Origin: Rhodococcus sp. ARC_M6
Lineage (GTDB): Bacteria > Actinomycetota > Actinomycetes > Mycobacteriales > Mycobacteriaceae
Direction: 5' to 3'
DNA: 64,000 bases
Assembly (NCBI RefSeq): GCF_022810305.1
Contig: NZ_JALGQH010000002.1
Span: forward strand, 124,001 to 188,000
The notes under the pieces are model-generated. The model was not told where the DNA came from, did not search any database, and saw only the letters and a list, made by a program, of their open reading frames with translations. The position numbers and the translations under genes were made by a program. Shown here one piece after another: positions 26,037-33,772 of this stretch (positions are counted from its first letter, which is position 1; the number at the start of each line of letters is the position of its first letter).

Positions 26037-27436
26037 GACTCGCGTGCCTCCTTCGTAAAGATCGCCATCTGCGTCGGGCCGCCTAAATCGGGATCAACTG
26101 ATCCGACAAAACTGAAGTGCACCGAATATCCGTGGTCCGTAGCGATGTCGGCGGCCCACTCCTCGAATTGAGCTCGCGAGAACTCGAACCGGTGATCCGG
26201 GTGGCGGAACTTTCCCTCGCCCAATGCTGGATACAGCGCGTTGTAGTCGGAGTTCGGCGTCGTCAGCAGTACTACCTGTGGCGCGGCGTCAGCGAAGACC
26301 GATCGCACCAATGCCGGCAGGCGCGTGGCATCAACGTGCTCGACCACCTCCATGAGAACTGCGGCATCAAATCCTTTGAGGCGCGAGTCGCGGTAGGTCG
26401 CCGACGACTGCATCAGCGACACACGTTCACGCTGAAGATCGGATAGTTCGGCGAGTTTCAACCGGCGTTCTGCGCGGGCAAGTTCGCGAGCACTCACGTC
26501 GACACCGACCAGTCGATCGAATTGGGCATGCGGCATGAGCGCCTCGATGAGCTTGCCCTCACCGCATCCGATGTCGACTACGCGTCGAACGTGCAGCTGG
26601 CGCAACGCTTCGACAACGGCTTCGGTACGCCGACGCGCCAGCGGCGGTTCCGGACGCGGCAGCTCTTCCACAGGTTCCGCAGCGTCGGGCACAAGCCTGT
26701 CGACGACGGACTCAACCAAGTCACGTTGGCGTGCCAGGTAGCGGGACATGATCAACGGCGCCTCGGGATGCGCGGCCAACCATTCGCCGGCGACACGTAC
26801 AAGTTTGTCGGCCTCGTCGGATCCCACCCAGTAGTGCTTGACGTCGTCGAGAACCGGCAGCAAGACGTACAGGTGCCGGAGGGTGCTCTGCACCGTATGT
26901 TCCCCGGTAAGCGTGAGCGAGACGAAGTTGGAGTCACCCCAGTCCGGAAGATGCGGATCAAGCGGTACCGGAACCGCCGTCACATCCCACCCGAGCGGTT
27001 CGAACAACCGGCGCGGTAAGTCAGTATCGCCGCCCACCGGAACTACCGGAATCGAAACCGTCAGCGCCAGTTCGGCATCCACGAGTTCGGGATGCGAAGT
27101 GCACGTCCCGGCCAACGCGGTCCGAAACAGTTTCGACAGCGCCACGGCCAGGATGGACGACGCCGCATACGGCCGATCGTTGACGTATTGCCCCAGCGCA
27201 AAACTGTCGTTGCCTTTTCCTCGCCGAGACCTGCTCTGCACCAGTTCGATTGGGTCGACGTCGACGATCAGGGCAACCGTCGTCTCCTCCGGGCCGGCAT
27301 TCGGATACAACACCGTGGCTTTTCCGACGGACAAATCGAAGGTCTGCACCTTGTCGGGGTGTTTGTGCACGAGAAAACTCAACGCAGTGGCATCGGTGAA
27401 CCGCGAGGTTGGCGTGGACGTCAGGGTGAGCAGCAC
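26033..27436 (-). CDS. hen1: 3'-terminal RNA ribose 2'-O-methyltransferase Hen1
   Basis: A 467-residue protein with the bacterial N-terminal Hen1 domain (about residues 1-240, needed to activate the Pnkp ligase) and a C-terminal SAM methyltransferase. Motif I is VVDIGCGEGKLIEAL. The metal ligands E..EH (MEVVEHVD) and the downstream His (GKFRHPDHRFE) are present. Known role: 2'-O-methylating the 3' end at a repair junction so the sealed RNA resists renewed cleavage. It is first in the hen1-pnkp pair, 63 bp after the radical SAM gene. Confidence 0.95.
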   Translation of the reverse strand: MLLTLTSTPTSRFTDATALSFLVHKHPDKVQTFDLSVGKATVLYPNAGPEETTVALIVDVDPIELVQSRSRRGKGNDSFALGQYVNDRPYAASSILAVALSKLFRTALAGTCTSHPELVDAELALTVSIPVVPVGGDTDLPRRLFEPLGWDVTAVPVPLDPHLPDWGDSNFVSLTLTGEHTVQSTLRHLYVLLPVLDDVKHYWVGSDEADKLVRVAGEWLAAHPEAPLIMSRYLARQRDLVESVVDRLVPDAAEPVEELPRPEPPLARRRTEAVVEALRQLHVRRVVDIGCGEGKLIEALMPHAQFDRLVGVDVSARELARAERRLKLAELSDLQRERVSLMQSSATYRDSRLKGFDAAVLMEVVEHVDATRLPALVRSVFADAAPQVVLLTTPNSDYNALYPALGEGKFRHPDHRFEFSRAQFEEWAADIATDHGYSVHFSFVGSVDPDLGGPTQMAIFTKEARES

Positions 27437-27499
27437 CAGGCGACTGTATCCCGCGACCGGGAGCCCGCGCCTCCGAATTACGGGAGCAACGCCCTACCG

Positions 27500-28522
27500 T
27501 CAGAACAATGTCAGCGCAGCCCCGGCACCGACGAGTTCACGTTCGATACGCGGTGCCGGGGCAACGCGATGGCTGGATTGCCCGCCTAATCCGTGACGTT
27601 CAACCAACGGATCCACACGCTTCTTCAACCACTGCTTGTACTCGGGCGTGACGTAGGCGCCCCGCCCGTACAGCTCACGGTATCGACGAATCAGCGCGGG
27701 ATGTTCCTGAGCGAGCCAGTTCAGAAACCATCCGCGTGTACTCCCTCGCAGGTGCATCGGAAAGACAGTCACCCCGGTAGCGCCGGCCTCGGCAAGTGCA
27801 GCAAAGAGTCCGTCGAGGTGCTCGTTGGAATCCGTGAGAAACGGGATAACCGGAGCGACCATCACGTTGCAGGAGAATCCGGCGTCGGTGATTGCTCTGA
27901 TCATCTCCAGGCGAGCGCGCGGCGACGGCGTTCCGGGTTCGATCTGCTTCTGCAAAACGGGATCGTTGATTGCCAGCGAGACTCCGATTCCGACGTCGAC
28001 CTGCGTGGCAGCCATTTTCAGCAGCGGAAGGTCCCGTCGCAGCAGCGTTCCCTTGGTGAGAATCGAAAACGGCGTACCGGATTCGGTCAACGCACGAATG
28101 ATGCCGGGCATCAACCGATAGCGCCCCTCCGCACGCTGATACGGATCGGTATTGCTCCCCAATGCAACCGGCTCCTGCTTCCACGACTTCCGCGCCAATT
28201 CCTTACGGAGGACTGCCGCGATATTGGTCTTGACCACTACCTGCGAATCAAAATCATGACCGGCATCGAGGTCGAGGTATTCGTGACTGGGCCTGGCAAA
28301 ACAATAGCGGCACGCATGGTAACATCCACGAAAAGCGTTGACGGTGAAGCTGAATGGAAGCGTGGATTCCTCAGGCAACTTGTTGAGGGCACTCTTGCAC
28401 AGCACTTCGTGGAACGTGATGCCCTCGAAGTCCGGGGTCTGGACCGAACGCACCAAACCAGCGCGCTCAAGCCCAGGCAACGCCCCGTCGTCCGCATCCA
28501 GCGATTGACCCGACCACCTCAT
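27500..28522 (-). CDS. Rv2578c-family radical SAM protein
   Basis: A 340-residue radical SAM protein. The iron-sulphur motif CYHACRYC (CxxxCxxC) is near residue 65 in NAFRGCYHACRYCFARPSHE, the pattern of the Rv2578c / SPL-like subfamily. The C-terminal half has the usual TIM-barrel motifs (ILTKGTLLRRDLPLL, GIGVSLA). The substrate is unknown. In M. tuberculosis the orthologue is, as far as I recall, in the LexA regulon; the LexA-like site just upstream here fits. It is followed by hen1-pnkp with a short gap. Confidence 0.88.
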   Translation of the reverse strand: MRWSGQSLDADDGALPGLERAGLVRSVQTPDFEGITFHEVLCKSALNKLPEESTLPFSFTVNAFRGCYHACRYCFARPSHEYLDLDAGHDFDSQVVVKTNIAAVLRKELARKSWKQEPVALGSNTDPYQRAEGRYRLMPGIIRALTESGTPFSILTKGTLLRRDLPLLKMAATQVDVGIGVSLAINDPVLQKQIEPGTPSPRARLEMIRAITDAGFSCNVMVAPVIPFLTDSNEHLDGLFAALAEAGATGVTVFPMHLRGSTRGWFLNWLAQEHPALIRRYRELYGRGAYVTPEYKQWLKKRVDPLVERHGLGGQSSHRVAPAPRIERELVGAGAALTLF

Positions 28523-28530
28523 AACCCAAG

Positions 28531-28546
28531 TCGAACACTTGTTCTA
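28531..28546 (-). promoter_or_regulatory. Candidate LexA (SOS) box upstream of the radical SAM / hen1 / pnkp genes
   Basis: Read on the minus strand the site is TAGAACAAGTGTTCGA, one base away from the mycobacterial SOS consensus TCGAACnnnTGTTCGA. It ends 9 bp before the ATG at 28522. A TTGACA hexamer lies just upstream on the same strand (about 28552-28557), so the box sits in the spacer and -10 region of a plausible promoter. Confidence 0.7.
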
Positions 28547-28567
28547 GGATATGTCAATCGCTGGAGT

Positions 28568-30724
28568 TCAAGAACTTGTCAGAATGACGAGCTTCTGGGT
28601 CGCTCTGGTCATCGCGACATAACGATCGACTGCGCCTTCGATGCCGGTGCCGAACGAATTCGGGTCGATGAGTACAACCAAGTCGAACTCGAGCCCCTTC
28701 GCGAGTTCCGGGGTCAACGACCGGACACGAGACGTTCCACCCCGAAAATCACCCGCGCCGATGACGCACGCAATCCCCTCCGAATTCTCGGCGAGCCACG
28801 AATCGAGGATCGAGTCCAGATCCGAAACAAAGCCATGGACGACGGCGATGCCACTGCTCCGGACCGAGGTCGGGACGTTGGCGTCCGGAAGTACGGCTCG
28901 GATTACCGGCTCGGCTTCTGCCATAACCTCTTCCGGTGTCCGGTAGTTGATGTTGAGGGACGTCAGATTGATCCGGTCGAGCCCGACCCGCTCGAGCCGT
29001 TCCTTCCACAACTCCCTGAACCCGTGCCGAGCCTGTGCTCGGTCGCCGACGATAGTGAAACTCCGGGACGGGCAGCGGAGCAGCAACATCTGCCACTCCG
29101 CGTCGGTCAACTCCTGCGCTTCGTCCACGACGATGTGCGCAAACGGGCCGGCAAGGCGATCTGGGTCGGCGTCAGGCAGTGAAGCTTCGTCGACCAACAT
29201 CTCCTGCAAGTCCTGCTGCCGTAGCTGCGTCATCAAACCTTCACCGTCGCTGTAGACGTCCGACGCAATCAAATCGTCGATAACGCTGGACCGCTGCTCA
29301 CGCTCAGCAGCAACAGCCGCGATCCGCCGACGGTGACGTCGCGACGCCTCCGGGTCCCCCAGCCGCTGCCGCGCCGCGTCCAGAAGCGGAAGATCGGACA
29401 CGGTCCACTGGTCGGCACCGACGCGTTGCAACTTCCGCACGTCCTCCGAGCTGAGCCAGGGAGCACACGTACGCAAGTAGGCGGGAACCGACCACAGGTC
29501 GCCGACGAGGTCGGCGGCTTCGACGAGCGTCCACGCATTCTCGAGCGTCCTACGCAAATCATCGCTGCGCTGCAAAGATTTTCGGAGTTGATCGGCCGGC
29601 GCTGCCCGGCACTTGTCCGTCAGGATGGTTAGCAGCAGCTCCCAAATCTGTTCGCGCGCTTCGTTGTGCGGCGTACCCGGTTCCGGGGCGCCGAATGCCT
29701 CGGCCCAGTCGTCGGCGCTCAACCAGATGTCCGCCCAGTCGGTCTCGACTGTCATTCCCACGGTCGGCGGCTGCTCGTAGAACCTGACGGCCGTCTCGAT
29801 CGCCTTCACCATGTCCGCGGACGACTTCAGTCGGGCCACCTCCGGGTCCGTCTCCACTATTGCGCCGGCGCCCTCTTTGACAAGGTCACTCACCGTGCAC
29901 AGCTGCACGCTGTCCTCACCGAGGCTCGGCAGAACGTCCGCGACGTACGCGAGATAGGGCTCGTGCGGACCGACGAACAGCACGCCGTGACGCAGTCGCG
30001 CGTCGGAATACAGCAGGTACGCGGCGCGGTGCAACGCGACGACGGTCTTGCCCGTACCCGGACCGCCGTCGACGACGAGCGCGCCACGCGAGCCTTCGCG
30101 GATGATGGCGTCCTGGTCGGATGCGATGGTCCCGAGTACGTCTCGCATTCGTGGCGAACGGCTACTGCCCAGGCTGGCGATGAATGCCGACTGATCGTCG
30201 AGTGCGGCCGATTCCTCGAACCCGATCAGTCCGTCGGCGGTGAACACCTCGTCCCAGTAATCGCTGATCCGCGCCCCGCTCGATTGCCCCAAGCTCCAGC
30301 GGTACCGGCGACGACGCGCCAGACCCATCGGGTTGGCGTGGGTTGCACCGAAGAAGGGTTCGGCCGCCGGCGAGCGCCAGTCGACCAGCAGTGAGTTTCC
30401 CGCACGATCAAGGAGGCCTTGACGCCCGATGTACACAGGTTCCGGGCTGTCCGAGCTCACGATGTGCCCGAGGCACAGGTCGAGACCGAATCGGCGAAGG
30501 GTGCGCAGCTGGGCGCTGAGCTGATGGACCATCAAGTCGCGCTCCATGACCTCCTGGCCCAAGCGACGAGGTGCCTTACGTTCGGTGTCGATACGTTCGG
30601 TCAAGTCTGCCAGGGCCCGCTCGAGGTTATCGGCGATGACCGAGAAGTGCTGCACGTCGCGGGCGATCAGAACCGGATCAGCCTTGCGCGCGAGTTGGTC
30701 GGGAAGGTCGAACACACTGTTCAT
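28568..30724 (-). CDS. helR: HelR-type RNA polymerase recycling motor ATPase
   Basis: A protein of 718 residues from the ATG at 30724; an ATG at 30766 would add 14. It is an SF1 helicase-like ATPase of the HelD/HelR group: N-terminal coiled-coil region with LSAQLRTLRRFGLDLCLG, Walker A VDGGPGTGKTVVALHRA, and motif II IVVDEAQELTDAEW. HelR dislodges RNA polymerase trapped by rifamycins, giving tolerance. The start at 30724 (MNSVFDLPDQLARKADP) is preferred because the candidate rifamycin-associated element lies only 15-33 bp upstream of the other ATG. The radical SAM gene follows after 45 bp. Confidence 0.9.
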   Translation of the reverse strand: MNSVFDLPDQLARKADPVLIARDVQHFSVIADNLERALADLTERIDTERKAPRRLGQEVMERDLMVHQLSAQLRTLRRFGLDLCLGHIVSSDSPEPVYIGRQGLLDRAGNSLLVDWRSPAAEPFFGATHANPMGLARRRRYRWSLGQSSGARISDYWDEVFTADGLIGFEESAALDDQSAFIASLGSSRSPRMRDVLGTIASDQDAIIREGSRGALVVDGGPGTGKTVVALHRAAYLLYSDARLRHGVLFVGPHEPYLAYVADVLPSLGEDSVQLCTVSDLVKEGAGAIVETDPEVARLKSSADMVKAIETAVRFYEQPPTVGMTVETDWADIWLSADDWAEAFGAPEPGTPHNEAREQIWELLLTILTDKCRAAPADQLRKSLQRSDDLRRTLENAWTLVEAADLVGDLWSVPAYLRTCAPWLSSEDVRKLQRVGADQWTVSDLPLLDAARQRLGDPEASRRHRRRIAAVAAEREQRSSVIDDLIASDVYSDGEGLMTQLRQQDLQEMLVDEASLPDADPDRLAGPFAHIVVDEAQELTDAEWQMLLLRCPSRSFTIVGDRAQARHGFRELWKERLERVGLDRINLTSLNINYRTPEEVMAEAEPVIRAVLPDANVPTSVRSSGIAVVHGFVSDLDSILDSWLAENSEGIACVIGAGDFRGGTSRVRSLTPELAKGLEFDLVVLIDPNSFGTGIEGAVDRYVAMTRATQKLVILTSS

Positions 30725-30780
30725 TATCAACTGCCATTTCCTTGAATTGCGGTCTAGGTCAGCCATTCTGCGGCACCACC

Positions 30781-30799
30781 CCGGCCTTGCCGCAAGTCC
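30781..30799 (-). promoter_or_regulatory. Candidate rifamycin-associated element (RAE)
   Basis: On the minus strand the bases are GGACTTGCGGCAAGGCCGG. From memory the RAE described in front of rifamycin-inducible actinobacterial genes is GGGGCTTGCGGCAAGGCCC; the core CTTGCGGCAAGGCC is identical over 14 bases. It lies directly upstream of helR, a known kind of RAE-controlled gene. Confidence 0.8.
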
Positions 30800-30870
30800 A
30801 CCAGTGCGCTATAAATTGAAAGTGGAAAGGGTTGGGAACTTACCCTTCCCGGTCTGGCAGAATCTGGACA

Positions 30871-31236
30871 ATGTCAAACAGAATCAACATCTCGTCCGGT
30901 TCCGAATGGGAACCCAAGATCGGTTACTCGCGCGCCGTCCGCATCGGCAACCAGGTCGCAGTATCCGGCACAACCGCCCCGGGCGAAACCCTCGAGGACC
31001 AGACTCGTGCCGCTCTCCAAACAATCAAGTCCTCGCTCGAAGAAGCGGGCGCGACTCTCGGCGATGTCATCCGCACCCGCATGTACCTGCGCGATATGTC
31101 GCAGTGGGAGCAGGCTGCACTCGCTCACGGCGAGGTCTTCGGCGATATCCGTCCGGCCACCACGATTCTCGAGGTCAGCTCGCTGATCGATCCCGCTCTG
31201 CTCATCGAGATCGAAGCCGACGCAGTCCTGAGCTGA
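30871..31236 (+). CDS. RidA/YjgF family protein
   Basis: A 121-residue Rid-family protein of normal length. Typical segments are RAVRIGNQVAVSGTTAPGE, DVIRTRMYLRDMSQWEQ, and the closing LIDPALLIEIEADAVLS. Canonical RidA deaminates reactive enamines; the C-terminal Arg/Glu of the active site are only partly recognisable (R for the carboxylate may be RTRMYL). It is divergent from helR; the ATG at 30871 was chosen over the GTG at 30832 because the family starts here. Confidence 0.82.
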   Translation: MSNRINISSGSEWEPKIGYSRAVRIGNQVAVSGTTAPGETLEDQTRAALQTIKSSLEEAGATLGDVIRTRMYLRDMSQWEQAALAHGEVFGDIRPATTILEVSSLIDPALLIEIEADAVLS

Positions 31237-31280
31237 TCGTTCACCCAGCATCGCCGAGTGAACGAGCCTAGTGTGAGCGG

Positions 31281-32174
31281 ATGAAATCGAGTCGGTTCAC
31301 ACCTCTGGCAATCGCGCTCGGCATCTCTATCACTCTCCTCTCGCCCGGTTTCGCAACAGCGGAACCGGGCGAGAGTCTTTCGGTCGCCTGTGGAACTCCG
31401 TTGACTCCCAGTGACGTCGCGAGAATTGCCGACCTCAGCGATGTCACAACTCTGGGCGGCGAAGGCCTCGAACGCCTGGAAACAGCCGTCGAACGCCATC
31501 ACCAGATCACGACAATTCTTGTTTCCCATCATGATTGGCGCGGCTTGTTCTCGATCGGACTCGACGCCGTCGAACACGACGCTGTCATGCCCCTGCAACG
31601 CGACCCAGCGTCGTTCGCCGATAGACAATGGGCACATTCGGTGAGTTACGAACTACTTCGCCGCTATCTCGTCAACATCCATGCCGAATTCACCGGCGCC
31701 CCGACAGATCCCGCGTGGAGCAACTATTTTTCCTTGACACACCAATGTGGTGTCAGCCCCGCGCGAGTCGCCATGGCCGGATACAACGCGCACCTCACTG
31801 TCGACCTCGCACATGCCGTCGAAGCCTCCGGTACCCAGCCAGTCGACATCCCGGACTATTACAAGATTGTCGATTCCATTGCAGTCAAAGGTGGTTCGAT
31901 TGTCACGGAGACCAAAAACGAATACAACGCCGATCTGGGTCCGCTGTGGCGGTTCTACTTCCTCGGCGAAGGCCTCGACAAACTAGCCGGCACATCCGAA
32001 CCGTCACAATTGCTCCTGCGCGCCGCCGACAGCGGATACAACACCATCACATTGGCCAACGGATTCGCACTACAGAATCCACAGACCCGCGCCGGGACCG
32101 AACAGGAAATTGACTCGTTGTGGCACACCACCGATGCTGCACTCGGCATCCTTTCGCAGGTCGGCGGTCTGTGA
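31281..32174 (+). CDS. Secreted DUF5995 family protein
   Basis: A 297-residue exported protein with a cleavable signal peptide (KSSRFTPLAIALGISITLLS, cut after FATA). The body carries HHDWRGLFSIGLDAVEHDAV, then FTGAPTDPAWSNYF and YNAHLTVDLAHAV. These His/Asp-rich helices resemble a metal-binding helical fold and match DUF5995 proteins. The function is unknown. It stands alone on the plus strand; the next gene starts 50 bp later. Confidence 0.75.
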   Translation: MKSSRFTPLAIALGISITLLSPGFATAEPGESLSVACGTPLTPSDVARIADLSDVTTLGGEGLERLETAVERHHQITTILVSHHDWRGLFSIGLDAVEHDAVMPLQRDPASFADRQWAHSVSYELLRRYLVNIHAEFTGAPTDPAWSNYFSLTHQCGVSPARVAMAGYNAHLTVDLAHAVEASGTQPVDIPDYYKIVDSIAVKGGSIVTETKNEYNADLGPLWRFYFLGEGLDKLAGTSEPSQLLLRAADSGYNTITLANGFALQNPQTRAGTEQEIDSLWHTTDAALGILSQVGGL

Positions 32175-32223
32175 CATCACAGTAAGACGCAAATAGATCG
32201 GACATACCTGCAACAATGAGTCC

Positions 32224-33654
32224 ATGACGGGGCACGGACCGCGAACAGCAACACCGAACCCTGCCATGCGTCCGGTGCGAGATCTGCTGCACGGACCGGC
32301 AATCGTCTGCTCGGGGGAAACGTCCATTCGCGAAGCAGCAACCCTGATGACCGAAGCCGGCCGTCGCGCCGTCGTGATCCCTACAGACACAAGCACTTAC
32401 GGAATCTTCACGGAGGGCGATCTGCGCGCTCGCGTGGTTGTCGGCGGAATCGACAGCGCACTACCGGTGTCCAGTGTGATGACTCCGTCAGCGGTGACGG
32501 TCGATCCGGACCGCCTCGGAGTCGACGCCGTTACCGACATGCTCGAACATGGATTGCGCCACCTTCCTGTTGTCACAGCCACGGGGACGCTCCTGGGAGT
32601 GCTCGAATTGAGCGACCTCTTGACGTCGGCAACAAATCAGGGTTTCCAACTCCGGGCTCAACTTGCCACTGCCCCGGACGACGCCGCGCTGATCACCACT
32701 GCTCGTGCTGTCCCGGAACTGGTGACCGCTCTGGTGGCATCGCGAGTGTCACCTCTCGACATCAGCGCAACGCTGTCGGTTCTGATCGACGTGACAGTCA
32801 GGCGTGCGATCGAACTAGTAGTCGGAGGCGGCGAAAGCCCGGACTTTGCCTGGCTTTCGCTGGGCAGCGTCGCCAGACGTGAGGCACTCCCCTCGTCGGA
32901 TATCGACAGTGCACTGGTGTGGGGCGGCGAATCGCACCGCGAAGGTGCCGATGCGGCAAAACGCATTCACGACATCCTCGACCGATGCGGCTTCCCTCGT
33001 GAATTGGCCAGTGCAGGAACTCAGGCCAGATTCGCCCGCACTCTTCCGCAATGGCGCGATGCCTTACGAAAATGGGTGTCCAATCCCTACCAGGACCATG
33101 CGCTCGTCATGCTGTCGATGTTAGCCGACGCTCGGGTTGTCGCCGGCGATCCGGCACTCGACCCGAGAGCCTCAGCGCTCGATCAACTACGCCTGCATCC
33201 TCCCGTCATGCGACTACTCTTGCGAGAAGCAGTGGGCCAGAAGGCGAAACTGCATTCACTACGTGACGTGATGACCCGCCACACCGGCACTGTCAATCTC
33301 AAGACCACAGCCGTGCAACCGATCGTGAACATCGCACGCTGGGCCGGCATTTCAGTGGGCGCACGAACCAGTACCACTCTCGAACGCTTGAAAGTGGCCG
33401 CGGACAACGGTTTCCTGCCCAGCGACGACGCCCAGGTCCTGATCGAATCCTTCGAGGTGCTCCAGCAAATCCGTGTTCGACATCAGACGGAGCAGTTCGC
33501 GGCCGGGAACCCGCCCAACGACGAGATCGTGATCGCCGATCTCACTCCCCTCTCACGCAACCTGCTCGGCAACGCTATTCGGGAAGTTGCCGGCGTTCAA
33601 CGACGCCTCGAATACACGGCATCGGCGTCTGCCATACCTGACATCGAACCATGA
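32224..33654 (+). CDS. CBS-domain protein with DUF294 nucleotidyltransferase-like domain
   Basis: A 476-residue cytosolic signalling protein. Two CBS repeats occupy about residues 16-140 (VRDLLHGPAIVCSGETSIRE and DMLEHGLRHLPVVTATGTLL). The DUF294 nucleotidyltransferase-like core follows (about 190-330) with GSVARREALPSSDIDSALVW, holding the GS...DxD active-site pattern. A C-terminal helical region follows. Relatives resemble GlnD-type sensors, with CBS domains binding adenine nucleotides. The substrate is unknown. Confidence 0.85.
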   Translation: MTGHGPRTATPNPAMRPVRDLLHGPAIVCSGETSIREAATLMTEAGRRAVVIPTDTSTYGIFTEGDLRARVVVGGIDSALPVSSVMTPSAVTVDPDRLGVDAVTDMLEHGLRHLPVVTATGTLLGVLELSDLLTSATNQGFQLRAQLATAPDDAALITTARAVPELVTALVASRVSPLDISATLSVLIDVTVRRAIELVVGGGESPDFAWLSLGSVARREALPSSDIDSALVWGGESHREGADAAKRIHDILDRCGFPRELASAGTQARFARTLPQWRDALRKWVSNPYQDHALVMLSMLADARVVAGDPALDPRASALDQLRLHPPVMRLLLREAVGQKAKLHSLRDVMTRHTGTVNLKTTAVQPIVNIARWAGISVGARTSTTLERLKVAADNGFLPSDDAQVLIESFEVLQQIRVRHQTEQFAAGNPPNDEIVIADLTPLSRNLLGNAIREVAGVQRRLEYTASASAIPDIEP

Positions 33655-33727
33655 ATTCTGCTGCGCCCCAGCATGTCACGGTTCGAATCCGACAACGCCG
33701 CGGTGACGCCTCGGAGAAGGAAACGCA

Positions 33728-33762
33728 GATCGGGTGAGCGCCGTATGGACACTCACCCGATC
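33728..33762. terminator. Bidirectional terminator-like hairpin
   Basis: Perfect 11-bp arms, GATCGGGTGAG (33728-33738) and CTCACCCGATC (33752-33762), around a 13-base loop. It sits between two convergent genes (DUF294 ending at 33654 and the glucanase ending at 33773). Confidence 0.65.
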
Positions 33763-33772
33763 CGACACCGAC

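Noticed and set aside
33680-33690. GGTTCGAATCC, like the T-loop of a tRNA
   Set aside because: The flanks pair for only three bases and no acceptor, D or anticodon arm is visible nearby.
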